NCBI GenBank assembly: GCA_035582835.1
Contig: JAYKAV010003143.1
Location: forward strand, 2,667,673-2,731,672
From: Phoebastria nigripes
Taxonomy: Eukaryota > Chordata > Aves > Procellariiformes > Diomedeidae
DNA length: 64,000 nucleotides
Direction: 5' to 3'
Made by a program: the position numbers and the translations under genes. The notes below the pieces were generated by a model. That model saw nothing but the letters and a program-made list of their open reading frames with translations, ran no database searches and was not told where the DNA came from. This document shows, one piece after another, positions 16,101 to 29,400 of the stretch (the stretch's first letter is position 1; each line of letters begins with the position of its first letter).

Positions 16101-19100
16101 GGGCCATCCAGCCCAGGCTGTTTGCTTTCAAGCGCAGGGGCTTACTGAAGTCATTAGTCTTGCCATGCTGTTGTGGTCAGCATAGCCCTGGTGGGCTCCA
16201 GTGAAGGTCACCAGAGGTGCTCCTCTCACCTCCCACCCATCTCGGCTCACTCTCAGCCATTCTCCGTGAGCAGACGATTGCAGAGGTGGCTGCAATCAGC
16301 CAGGGCAGCTTCAATCTCTGAATTTGCCAATACCAGTTGAATACTCCCAACACTGCTTCAGATGATGGCTCTGCAAGTGTACTGCTGGGAAAGCAGCTGA
16401 AGACATTGCTCACAGATCCATATTGTTTCCTTCTACGAGTTCCCTGTGGCACTTGCTCATGTTGAGGGTGGTGTTATTCTGAGAAGACTGCAAGCATCTG
16501 GGTCAGGCAGCCAGAGCCTGGCTCTCCAGTCTAAGGTTGAGTACTGCTCTTGGGAAAGAAAACACAGGGGCAGACTGACATGGGTTTGCCCAGCTGTCTG
16601 GGCAACTGCTCCAGACAAAAGCTCTTTTGAGAAGCCACCCCTGTAAAGTTGACAAGAAGAGACCTGTCATCCCCAAATGGGTGCTCACAACACACAGGTG
16701 GCAGCAGAGCTGGCACCAGGAGGGATTGCCTTAGGAAAGCAATCAAACAGCCTCTGCCAGTCCTATGCAGTACAAGCCTTCCCACCCGAAGTCTCCAATG
16801 GCTTATAAGCCACTTAGCTCAGAACTGGCATCAGCTCCCCAGCCAACGCCACAACGCTAACGCAATCCTTCTTCGCTAGCACTGTGCTTCCTTGGAGGCC
16901 TCTCCTCCTCCTCCTCCTTATGCCTCCTTAGCAAAGCTGCTGCCCCTGCGCCTCCAGCGCTGTCCTCCCGGTCTGTTTAGCCACCTGAACTTCTCCTAGG
17001 AAAGTTAAGAAGCGAGACCATGCAGAAAATAAAGGAGAGAAAAACTCTCCTGGCATCCATTCCCTGTCACATTTGTTCTGTGCTCATACTGACCAAAACA
17101 GGAAAGCACAGACAGGGGAAAATAGCTACATGTCAAGGGAAAAACAAACCAGCCTTTCCTAACTCTGTCTTGGCATGTATTCATTTACTAGACCAAGTGC
17201 CTTTGATCCAGCCTGATGGGCAGACAAGACAGCCTGCCTTTGTAATCTATGCCAGCAAGGGAGAAACGAGGCCCAATGAATACTTTACCATGACTGGGTC
17301 ACTACCTGGATGTTTTAACACTGGTGTTCAACATTTTCTTCTGAGGAGGTGTCATAGCGGTTGGCTCCGCCATCAGCCTGGCTCAGGGAGGAGCTGGTCA
17401 CACCACAGGTTCCCTCTTCACTGGGTTCATCATATCCCCTATCAGGCAAACTATTTTACAGTGATGGCCAAGTAGTTCTTTACAGGTACTTCATGGCCAC
17501 CATCTGGGATGTTTCTAAATATCTACAGCTGCATTCTTGAGGTGAATTTCCTTTTACTGGTTGGAGTTAGAATGAATTTATATCAATGAATAGCGTGTGA
17601 GCCGCTGGCTCATTGTCCTGGAGTTCAAAAGTTTAAGGTGGTTTTTTAATACCACCTGAAAATGTAAAGGTGGCAGACGAGTTCCTTTTAACCTACAAAA
17701 TAATTTGTTTTTAAGAGTGAAGCACTGATTCAAACTGAATCTAGGTATTTAATGGAAAATGGAGTCTAGGACAGTAATTTTTGTGGCATTGTTGCCATCC
17801 TGAAACTTTCGTAGTTCAAAAGGTGGCATAAGTCTTTGACAAAAATGAAATCGTTTGACACTTATTTCAGCAGTTTCCATTGAGAAATTGGCTTGTTCAA
17901 GGCACTGTCTCATTAAAAACATTACATCAACTTCAGTAGATTTTACTTGATAACGCTCACTGAGTTCCTAGCAATTACCACTGTTTATTATTTGCATATA
18001 AGATTTTTAGGGACTATCCAAGCAGAACAGTAGTAGCCCCATGCCCTAGAAAGCTTTCAACCTCAGCGGAAGACAGCTGGTAACAGATAATACATAAGGC
18101 AGTATTGGCCAGAAATCCAAGGAACATTAACATCCTTCTGATAGTCATTTCTTAGAAAAGGGACATTTCCCAAAGCCATCTGAAGAAGATTGAAATTGGG
18201 ATGCTTTGGAATACCAAAAAACATTCACTCTTAGATACCTAACAGGAGGGTGGTAGAGCCTTGGAGCACAGGTCAGTAAAAGGCAGAAGGGAACGTACCG
18301 ACAGCGAGTGGGAGATGATCATGAGGCTGAGAGTACATCACAGCTGGCCTTGGATGAACAGGCATTTTACTTGCATCTAATACAGTAGAGCAGAGAGATA
18401 TCACAGAAATTATTTAAGCAGAGAGGTAGGCTTGGAAAATTAGCTTTGCAGTAGCAGGCAAGGATTATGTGAAAGCCAAGAAGAATCCTGCAATAACAGA
18501 GATAGAAGAAGAAAGTTTAGCTCTGAATAAAACCTTTACGTTACTGAATACATGCATCCAGGTTTAAGCATTATCTGGATCCAGAGCAGTCCCAGTCAAA
18601 GATGATGCCCAAGTTGCAAATCTGAGTGAGAAGCAAGATGCCAGGGCTTTAATAATCAAACAGCAAGCACAGCCAGCTCTCAGTTGTCTGTGGGTGCCTA
18701 ATTGCAGATTAGCCATGCTGCAAGTGTGGAGACACTGGAGGAGTCCCAGAGCAGAGCCAGCAGATTCAGGCACAGGCCAAGCAAACGAAGCCGTACAGCT
18801 CTCTAGGTCTGCAGAGGTCCAAACTCAGTTTCTGTGCTTTTGGGCAGGACTGCTCCTAAATTACTGACTTGCAGATTAGTTGCTGCGATGTAAAAAACCA
18901 TTTGGGTACTTTTGCCTGGGGCTGCTCAGAGTTTTGGGTTCCTGGAGCACTTGGGAAAGCGAGCAAAGGCTTTGCAACCGCACGGAACCAGCGTGGGTCT
19001 GGCAGCACGTCTGGTACAACAAGCCTTGATGGACACCAGAGTGATCTGTATGGAGACACGCAGGTGGCTGCCACGGAGCCAACACACCAGGCAGGGGGAA

Positions 19101-21582
19101 GCTGAGCCAGGCGTGATCCATCTTGCTCCACCTCTCTGCAGACTGGCTGAGGTGGCCATACGCTGCACTCTCTGATATACCCTCTGCTATTTAGTTTTGT
19201 CACAACACAGGCCCCCCAGTCCCTTCTTTACCTGTGGACTGCCGTATTGAGCTTGAGTTTACGAGATACTGCCTTAATTATCCTCCGACTAGAAGCACCC
19301 AGTATGACTCTGACCTAGCAAGAATTTGGGGTGGCTACAATGTCAGGGACTGAAGGTGCCCTCTTACTGCCTTGTGCTGGGTCACGTACTCCACCGTGCT
19401 TCCTGTACCTTCCTGGGTTTAGCAGTGGGGAGCTGTCAGTAACCACAGCGCTATGACTAACGCGACGCACCACGCCACACTCATGAGAACTGTAAGATCC
19501 TTTTCTAAGCGTGACAGCCTAGCAGGTGGGACAGGAAGGGCACGAATCTCCTCTCTGCCTTGGGAAGCCCACGCGGCCTCCAGCAGGGAGCTGGAAAGAG
19601 GTGCGGACAGCAGCAACAGCAATTCATACGTAATACACTAGAGCGCATTGGGAAAAAACTTACAGCAAACTGCAGAGAAGTATCACATCAGAGAGTTATC
19701 GTGCCCTTTGCAAGGCAGAAAGGCGGGGACATCAAATGGGATTGCCGATTCCTCCTGATTCCTCAGTCACGGTCACTTCGCTCACCCAATTGTTAAATTG
19801 TGACTATGCACATCTGTCCCTGAACAGATCCATGCTAACATACAGCCAGCTTTGCTGTTGCTTCTGCAAAGCTCTTCCCCAGCACCAGATTACTCTCACT
19901 GTTTCTCTGCTAGCCTGCTGCCATATACACACCTAAAACTTTCCTCATTGCCTTTGGCATAATGCTGTTCAATAATCATTTCTGCTCCCCAAAGCCATGC
20001 AATTCACAGGCCTCACTGGGGGTGCTGCTCATTCTTCCTCACTCGGTGCTTGCTGTCCTGGCCAAAGCCCACCCCTGAAGCCAGCGGATCCCCTACCTGT
20101 TCACATCGCTACACTCAGTTCACCCTCAATGAGCCTGGCTCTTTTTCCACCTCATTCTGCACCTCCTCCTACACTGTCAGCTGGTTCACATCACCTCTGC
20201 CACACACGGATTTGCACCAATTTCAATAATCATGTTATTCTTGTAAAGTAATACAAACTTTCAGAACAGCACAGGGGGCTTTTTCACCCGTGTCCTTTAT
20301 GATGCAAGATAACCAGATATAACTACTACTGAACTGATGTTACAGAGACCCCTGAGGGTGTTGCAGTACTTCAACCAATGATTTGATTTAACTTGGTTTC
20401 AGTTTGATCAGTGCAACCTATGCGCGCCCGGGCAAAACCCACTGTTTGCAGCTGCCTGCAGGATGAGCTGTACAGAAGGAAAAGCTGCGGCTGATTCTGA
20501 GCATGTCCCCCCCTAGATTGCTAAAGAAAAGGATTTGGCAGTCATGCGTGCAATGAGTAACTCAATAAGCACTCAGTAAGAAACCCTGCATAGAAGAGTG
20601 CAAAGCAACCTCACCTAATACCCAGCCTTAGGCAAGAGATTGGTGAACTGAAGCACCTTCCCATGGCCAGATGGGCAGCCAAGGAAAGACAGGCCACCTG
20701 GGGCAGTCCTGATCCGAGCAAGGCAGGATCCATAGCAGGGCAGCGATTTCATGCAGTACAAGGATGTCTGCATGACCCTGGGGGACTATGATCTAAGGCA
20801 GGTAATGGAGTTAATCTGAATTGATGCCAAAATCATCTGTGTTTTTCAGTTTCCCCCTTCCTTATACACTTACTCTGCAGGAAGAGGGGAATTACATATA
20901 TATGTCTAACCTTCATCTTTATGTTTGCTTGAACTATGACAAAAAACAGGCATCAGTCACCAGAAGCAGGACTCTCAAAGTACCAAGTCCTCTGTATACC
21001 TTTGTGTCAGTGGGACATCACTTTTACCACTACAAGCGCACCGGGCTCCTGCTTACTCTTCCTATCTGTCCTTCCCCTTCTCCACCAGTTGTTTTTAATA
21101 AGAGTGCATATGCTTGTTCTTCAGAGTCCATACTCTTACAACTCAATATTTACCTCAAGATGTACTTCTACATGTTCCCCTCATTCAAAACTGCCCAAAG
21201 GCGCAAAGTCACAGTCATGGCCACTGGGGAGGAGTAATTACAAAACACCTACAGGATTTAGAAGCAGAAGTTCTGCTTACCCTCAGTCTGACTCCAAATA
21301 TTAAATATCTCTGACATTTTTGCAAATTTCCTTTTCAAAGGTTAAAAACTGAATTCCGAAGGAGATTTGGATGAATTTTTACCTTTAGCTGAAGAATAAC
21401 ACAACAGGGGATCATTTCAAGTCACAAACGAGAGGCATACACCAGAAAGCGATGGAGGAAGTTCCTCCAAGGCTTGGAGGGAAACTGCCATGGTCACTTG
21501 AGCAAGTTCTGAAGCCAAATCCCTTCCAACACCCAAAACTGATTGGCACAAAGGTATAAACGATCTTTAAACACATGATGTG
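10150..21582. other. Intergenic, no gene supported
   Basis: About 11 kb of mostly AT-rich DNA. There are GC-richer patches near 15.55-16.15 kb and 18.85-19.2 kb where open frames overlap on both strands, a sign of composition rather than coding. A (CTC)n run lies at about 16901-16918, and an octamer-type ATGCAAAT at 13043-13050 follows a CA-rich low-complexity stretch. Five single ambiguous bases fall at 13621, 14116, 14396, 14561 and 15892. Confidence 0.55.
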
Positions 21583-21677
21583 TTGCACAATTTGGTCACA
21601 GGTGGCTGCTTGTTTTATGTGGCTGTGGAAATGCCTCCGAGGGATTATTTTTGGCAGATATTGATCTACTTTAACCA
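21583..21677 (+). repeat. 95-bp duplicated segment, copy A
   Basis: This begins TTGCACAATTTGGTCACAGG and ends CTACTTTAACCA. It matches 23333-23427 over 95 bases with four substitutions and no gap (about 96%). The flanks do not match. It may be a recent local duplication or two copies of an unrecognised short repeat. Confidence 0.88.
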
Positions 21678-23332
21678 GATGACTGGCATCTTCCCCCCTC
21701 CTCCCCACTTTGTGTTAAGAGAATCTCCTCCAGCAAGGCCTCCCCGGCCAGTCCCAGGGGAAGCTCCCAGCCCTCTCTCAGGGCAAGGACCAGGACTGAA
21801 ATCCTTGCTCGTAGCTTCTCCTAAGATGATTTTACATAATTTCCCTGTTTCTCCAGCTGGCCCTAGCTCCGCTGTGCTTCTCTTGGACAACTTGCATTCC
21901 CTGTCTGGAAACCAAGGGCTCCCCAACAGAGACCTCCTTCTGCCAGCCCGAAGGAAGAAAACCGCTTTCCTGCTAGCAAGGCAAGACATTGCCCTCTCCC
22001 ATTCTGCAAGCCAGGTGAAAACAGGGCTTAGCGGAGTTCAGCTGGGTGTAACTCATTTAGGATGTCTCCAGGGTAAGAGCAGAGAGTTGATCTATCTGAA
22101 CTGCAAAATTACTAATTGCCAATACATTATCTGCCCACCTCAGCCCAGGGATCTGCAAATCATTCACAAACCAATACTGGTTTCTGCAAAGAACATTCAT
22201 CACCGTTTTTCCCCCTCCAGAGGCCATGTTCCTGGGAATGGATTACAAGTAGTTCCCTTCAGTCACTCAGTCCTTGTGTTTACAGTGACTAGTGTTGGTT
22301 GGCTATGCCACACGCTATCATTTCTTACTCTTCAGCGGAGTGACAAGCTTCCTGGTCAGAAGACTGAAACACCAAATAAGAGCTAACGAATACTACATCC
22401 TCCATGGCTTCAGAGATATGATAATTTATGTTAAAATTCAGATATGCACAAGCCAAAGCACAGGAAAATAGTATGTTTTTCTGAAACTAACAGCAGCATA
22501 AAACTTCAGGGATTGGCTTTTGATCTGGCAGCAAGCAGAGGTACGGTACTATTCAACTCATTTCTTGAGCATCTCCAATGACACGCACACTTTCTTCTTT
22601 ATTCATTTATAACAAGCTGACAGCTTCACTCACGTGCAATAAAAGGTTTATCTTCACATATCAAAGGAAAGGGACAGGGAGCGGGCTTTTGGTTAGAGTG
22701 TTGTTAAAGGCTGAGCACAAAACTACACACAATCCTCTGATCTGTTGGCTCAGACCAGCAACGGACACTTGTGTGGTAAATTTATATCAGTTGTCAAGCT
22801 TTCCATTTGACCTTTTAAACACTGGCACGCAGCCTCGGTCCTTTTGCACCCCGAGGTCTGACGTTAGTGACTCAGCAGCTCATCGGATACCCAGTAAAGT
22901 CTGCAGGCATACAGGACAATGTGGTTTTCAGTGATAATTTTCCATCAATGCTCTTTACCTCCTTTCCAATTTAAGTCAGTCTCTTACTATTAATGATCAA
23001 AAGATGGAAGCCCTTGATAACTCCTTCAGCAGACCAGACAAGGTATGTAAATTACAATATGAAAATCATGGTGCTAAAATGAGGCATATCACACCACCTT
23101 ATGATTTTATGCCCTTCCTCTATTAGTTTTTTTTTTTAAATTGTTCTCAATGCTTTTTTAACAAACATTTGCTGATATTTAATGGCTGATAAAACAATGA
23201 TTTGTAGAACCGTTTATGAATGGCCAATTTATTTATATCACATCATAGCACTTGCTGTCAAATACAACTTCCATGGCATAACTGAGAATGCAATAGATGA
23301 GGAAAAACAGGATCCTGTTGGTTCTATGCAGC

Positions 23333-23427
23333 TTGCACAATTTGGTCACAGGTAGCTGCTTGTTTTATGTGGCTGTGGAAATGCATCTGAGGGATTATTT
23401 TTGGCAGATATTGATCTACCTTAACCA
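23333..23427 (+). repeat. 95-bp duplicated segment, copy B
   Basis: Direct-orientation partner of 21583-21677, 1750 bases downstream. Substitutions relative to copy A lie in GGTAGCTG, ATGCATCTGA (two) and CTACCTTAA. Confidence 0.88.
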
Positions 23428-26400
23428 AAGGATTGTAAGTGGTTCAGAATTGCTTTTGTACATAGAAACCCTGTGAAACTGTTTCAAGCACCTCCTCTTC
23501 ATCCCCATCTCTTAAAAACAAGATTTGCTCTGGTACAAAAACATGCAAAGATGGAAGAAAACAGAGATTAGTAGTGAGAGACTAATGCAGAAAAAATTTT
23601 TTAAGAGAAGACGGTGCAGGCGTACACCACAGCTCTGCCTGTGGCTCCGCTGTGAATGAGGTTAGTCCTTCCACATCAGAGGGCTTGTAAAGAAAAATTC
23701 AGATACAGAGCAGAACCGCTTCAACGTAAGCAGAATCTGTCTGGTTCATTACAAGGCATTTCTATAGCAACACTGGATGATGTATCTGGAGGTTTTGTTT
23801 TTTGCAATGGATGAAAGCCGTGAACGCACAATTTTTTCCCACTTTCGAAGAGGACAACTCTTATTTCAGAGCTCCCAGACCTAGGAGGACTCTGAGGTCA
23901 GCACAGTGTCTCAAGTTTTACTTTAGCCAGTTCAAAGGACCCAAAAATGAAATCTTTAAGACTCTTTCACAGGAATGGCAGAAGTTGAACAATATAATTA
24001 AAAATGGGGAAGAGCTGGGAGAAGTTCTTGAGATTTTGGAACCGGCCCTGTGAAAAGCAGGGGTGACAAAGCATAGGATTTCAATAATATACTTCCCACT
24101 TTGACAGATCTCATTACACTATGATTTAATATTATAGGTTTTCTGTAAGAGAATACCATTTCACTTTTGGAATAAAACTGGAATCTCAGGCAAATCTCTG
24201 AATCCAAGAGTGGCATGACTAATTAATCTCCTGTCTGCAACAGAGTCAACAGCTCTCTGGGGGCACAGAAAATTGCCAGGAAAGGGCAGTATACTTGCAA
24301 AGCCAAACTTTCATAGTTAAGAAGAGCAATAGCTATATTTGCTTGCTCAACCTTAATTCAGTCTGTTGCTGAGTTCCATTATTAGTTTTTAATTCATGAC
24401 CTTGCAGATTTTTCCATAGGATTCTTGCTACTGATAGAAAAATTACTCAATTAATCGATCCTTCTCATTCTTTGTATTGTTTTGTATACCATGTAAGTCC
24501 AGCATAAGTGCTTGTAAAAAAATCCACATTCTTTTATGTGGTGTACTCATCCAAATCTTCTCATTCCTTACAAACACAAACATGTTTACTTTCAAACAGC
24601 TGAAAAGCAACATTGCACCGTTTCCCTATTTTACTCATAATGAGAAGCCCAGGGAGAAAGTACAGGCAACACAATCAAGAAAATCAGTGAGTTTTGCATG
24701 CTGAGAGCCTAATCTTTCTGAGTATTTAGGGCCAATACCCAGCATGAGGCACAGCTTTCTGACAGCTGCTAGTGCTCACCTTCTCATTGAGGCCCCAGGC
24801 ATTCTGAGGCATCTAGAAAATGCACAAATTCTGGCTCCATGCTGCAAAAATCTCAGTCTTTTCAGCTTGCTAGGCATTACATGCAGTCTGGGAGGTGAAG
24901 AAAAAGAGCCTGTGGAGGCAAAATGGCTTCTATAAATGCCTTGTTAGAGGAGGTCAGTGGAGGATAATCAAATCAGGGGCAGGGTTAATTGATGGGATGA
25001 GGGACAGGTGGGAGGGGAGTGAGAGGACAAAACAAAAGGGAAGCCTACATCCCCTGCTCAGAAATCAGGTGGGTACTTGTTCTCTGTCACCAGGGAAGCT
25101 AGGATATAGACAGCCCTAGTGCTGGCCTCTGTCCCTTGAGCTAGTGCCTGACTTCAAAGCACAAAGGCTTTCACCCTCCATGTGGACCTGCCTCAGGAGG
25201 GACGGATGCACTGTCTCTGCCTTGCCGTGCCACCCCTGCCCTGCAGCACAGATGTCTCCTGTCCTCTTCTGGTCCCACCACCCGAGCCCTTCCATTTCCC
25301 TTGCCTGTCCAGCTCCCGCTTGCCTAACCCTATGTGTCTAGCCTTCAGCCTTCTCCCTCTCAGGATCTGTATTCCTCTAACACCAGTACTTTCTCTGTTA
25401 GGGAAATTAAGGAAAAGGTTATTATGGGGATATTAGGAGAAAGTCTTAATTTCAATTCTGAAGCCACAACTGGCTCCTCCTGATCAGGAAGCGCTTGTTG
25501 GCCATGCTGCCTTCAGCCACAGCATCCTCAGGGGAAGGTGCTTTGGGCAATTTCGCTGTCAGCCTCTAGAAAGACCCCACCAGCAAGATGCTCAGGGTTT
25601 GTTACTTGGCTGCATTTGAGGAAGGTGGTTTTGTGACACTAGTACGGGTGACACCTTCCCTCTCCTGCAGACAAATATGACAACCTTGTTCCAGAGGTTG
25701 GAACAGTTAGAGGCTCTCAGTGAAAGAGCTGTAATGATTAAAATATATATGTATATATTTTCTTATTCTCAGAAATGGATCAATTATTGGAAGTTTAGTA
25801 ATAATGATAATCACTCTGCTGCCTGACGTAAAAACTTCTGCCAGCGTGAGCTGCAAACAAAGTGCCGGGCAGAAGTAACAGTGGGCATTTCAACCTGCAC
25901 TGGCTGCAATCCACACTCCAGAGCAACACACCCAAAAACCCCCACCCCTCTTCTTCCCCCCAAAAGCAAACCCTTTACTTTTTTTGTTTAGAATAATTCA
26001 CTCCAAAGCAGGCGTAAGGCTTTTAGGAAAAAAAATATTCCCTGAGGATGATGCCAGGTTTTCTCAGCAGGTCTTTGACTATTAACTCCTTTTCATTTGA
26101 TACGGTATGAGCCCTTGGCTGCACATCTTCCATTTCCTGCAAATTTGGGGAATTTTAAAGTGCAACATTGCAAATTTGAATTTAGAGGAATTAAACACAG
26201 TCTATTTAAGCAGTAAAGTATCTGATCTGTAGCTGGAGACTTCTGAGTTTATATCTTGTACCGATATTCTTTATTTTCTTTTTATATCATCTTTTTCAGT
26301 GTCATATCGTGCATTCCTTTTAGCAATCTTTGCCTTGAAAAGGCAAGTGTCTTCTGGTTTCTGCAAAACTTCCTTCTAGTAGCATGTGTGCCTATGACCC

Positions 26401-29400
26401 GTGTATGTTTTTAATCTTAAATAATCCTTAAAAGTTATGTTCCTATCCTAATGAATGCATTGCTCTTTTCTTTCTAATTTTAGTTGGTTTGGCAAAGGTT
26501 ATATATGGTTGATCAGATATGTAGTAAACAAACGTTACTGTCAGTCTCAGTTCAATTCTGAATAAGAGAAGCCCCCACAAGCCAACAGATGTACTAATAC
26601 ACAGGCGGAACCAGCGGTTAGGCTGAACATTTTTTATTTCAAGAAGCCTCTTTGCAGACCTGTTTGCTTCCTATACCAAAGAAATGCAGAACTGCAGATA
26701 TGGGCTTTTGCCTTCAAGCCATTGACAGAGGCAAATGGTTTAATCATTATTTTTTTCCCTTGAACAGCTTTCATTTCAGTACTGACATTTGCATTTTTAT
26801 GGATGAGTAATTCGGAGGGAGAATGCATGCTAAAAAGGTAAGACTACAGAATAGTGTCTGTTTAGTTTTGGGAAGACTCTAGCTCTTGTTTAAGCTGATG
26901 TTCCTGCTATGCATTTCTAAGGGTAGAATCTGGATCTGCTGAAGAGCAGATCTTTCTGAATAACTCCATGTGCAGGCAGGTGTATTCTGGATTAAGAATG
27001 ATAGGTCCCCATATAGTCTATCCATTTTTATTCTTTCTTGTGTAGGTTGCCAAAAGAGAAAAACAAAATCTTGAAGAAGTTCTTCTAAATATTGAACTTC
27101 TAGGATGTATAGGCAGACTTTGCCTAGCATGGCAATTCTTTCTGCATATTTCTGATAGAAAAAATAGTTCATAGTCTCCTGCAAGTCTTTCTTTTCCTAA
27201 TGTAACTTTGTCCAGATTAAATATTAGACAGTGCTCTGCCTCTCACATGCCCTTTCAGCAAAGCATTTTCCCCTTCATTATTCAATCAGAAAAGGATTAT
27301 GTTTGGGAAACTGCAAGGTGGTACCTAAAGATACAAATCCAAATTAAGGACCCCTTCCTTAATCAACTTTGACCAACCCTTCAATGTATGGACTGAGTCC
27401 TATAACACCCCTCCACAACCAGTAATTTCAAAGATACTACTCCTTCTGGTAAGAGCTATACCTTCTGCTCTTGGCTTGCCTTGGCTTACCTCTGAAAAAA
27501 TAAGTATTCTTAATTGGAGCTGACTAACTCAAAGTGAAATCCTAGTGGAGGTTAGGCAGGGTCTAGTTTTTGTATAAGCTAGCACCCAGAATTAGGGTCT
27601 TTGGGGTGGTGTATTTATAATAACAATGATAAAAGCAAATGGTTGTATGGTCTTTTCATGCTTCATGACTCCCGATTGATATAAATATGCAGCCAGACTC
27701 TGTGCAACATGAAACAGTAGAAATATGCAGCCAAAACCCATCTGACATCCTTAGCTGCCCACACAAGTCCCCTGACTCTGCTAAGCACCCGGGACCTGTA
27801 TGCCACTCCCAGACATTAAGCATTAACCCTGTCCCAAGCCTTTGCACCCTGCTGCAGCTAACATGAGGAAATCTGCTTTGGCTCTTCTGAAGTAAAGCTA
27901 AAATAAAGCCAGACAGATGATTCTTTGGCTTCAGATACGCTAAAAGAAATCACTGAAAAATCCGAGGGCAACCTCAATCCACACTGTGGCTGTGGCCTGC
28001 AGCAGTCACTACAAATGCTGTGGTGTGCCACGAATTCCCCCTGCTCTGCTGCCCTGCTGCAGACTTGCGCTGCAGTGTATTTATCCTCCCCAACCCTGCT
28101 CGCCCTGGGACAGTAACACTGCAAACAAAACCATCCTGAATCATCTCCAGCTGCTTTTGCAGCTCGTCGATTGCCACTGGGCAATTCCACTACTGCTTAG
28201 AAAGAGGATCCTATGAAATGATACTCGAAGCAAAGGCAAACAGCCACCCTGTACATGCCTGAATATTTCTGCGTGGTGGAGTACTCCCTAAAGGGCAAAT
28301 TTTTCCATTTCTAAGAACAAGAATTCTGCTCTTCTTATTCTAGGTCACTTGTGGAACCACACAGATAACAGATCTCAACAAAATGTCACTAATGATAAAG
28401 TCTGGGGTTTTCAGAACTGTGTTTCTGAAGGTAAGCACTTTATTTAGGTGTCTAAATGGAGGGGGCAATTTTCACACGCAATTTCCAAGACTTACTTTTG
28501 AAAGCACTGGCCCAAATATCACCGTTATACTTGGATATTCGAAAGTTAAGCAGGCTGCTCTGGGTGTTGCACCAGGGAAAGGAAAAGTGCAGCGGTCAGT
28601 TTAAACACTGATTTGCTGAATAGGATGGGACCGGCCGCACCACCCTGTGCGCCACAAACATTGCTATTTTCTGACTGACTGTGACTGCACAGGACTGAGT
28701 CACCTAATTTGTAGCTGCCAGTGCAATGTAGCCAGCTCGCAGGCTGGAAACATCAGCTTGGCTTTTATCCCAAAGCATGCTTCTCTGCTCCCTGCTCCGC
28801 TGAAATTTTTGTTGCAGCTGAACAGCTTGCAAATAAGAAGGCCTAAACATGCACAATGCACCACATGCAAAGGAAGATTTTGCAAAATGTAAGGCTGATC
28901 GTTGGCTGCACCGTAGCTTCTGGAGCTTGGCACCTGAATGGTGCTTTCCCACAATCTCCTCCGTAGTTCAAAAGCCACACCTGGGGGAAAATTCAACAGT
29001 CACTATTTTCAGCAGCCAGTCAGTAAAATAATTGCTTTTGGCTGAAAAAATTAAATATCACTGAGCCATAATCAAAATATTGTTTTGTTTTTAAAGAACA
29101 CTTTAGCTTCAAGGCCATTGAGTCCATCTCTGACCATGCTGAGATGGTAGCTGTGCTGCATCTCGACATGCAGGGGGAAAAAAACATAGACTTGTTGCCA
29201 CTTTCCTCTGTTCTCACCTGAATGACTGGATCAAGATTAAACAACCGCAGACAGAAGGAAAAAAGATCACTGAACAGAAGTGGAAACGTGAAGTACGTCA
29301 AATGATATTCTCTTTTTTTTTGTCATCAGAAGTGCTCAAGGGTTGTGGCCAACGAGGCAAGAACAGACAGGCAGTCTGCAGAACGGGAGATTTCTGACGG

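Noticed and set aside
15414..16148. Overlapping open frames of up to 146 codons on both strands
   Set aside because: GC-rich patch, no recognisable domain and no splice or poly(A) context. Equal openness on both strands argues for composition.
18856..19203. Five overlapping open frames, longest 115 codons
   Set aside because: Same reasoning: frames on both strands, no family resemblance.
20620..20710. Possible ancient L2/MIR fragment (GAAGCACCTTCCCATGGCCAG)
   Set aside because: Only vague resemblance; a RepeatMasker alignment would be needed.
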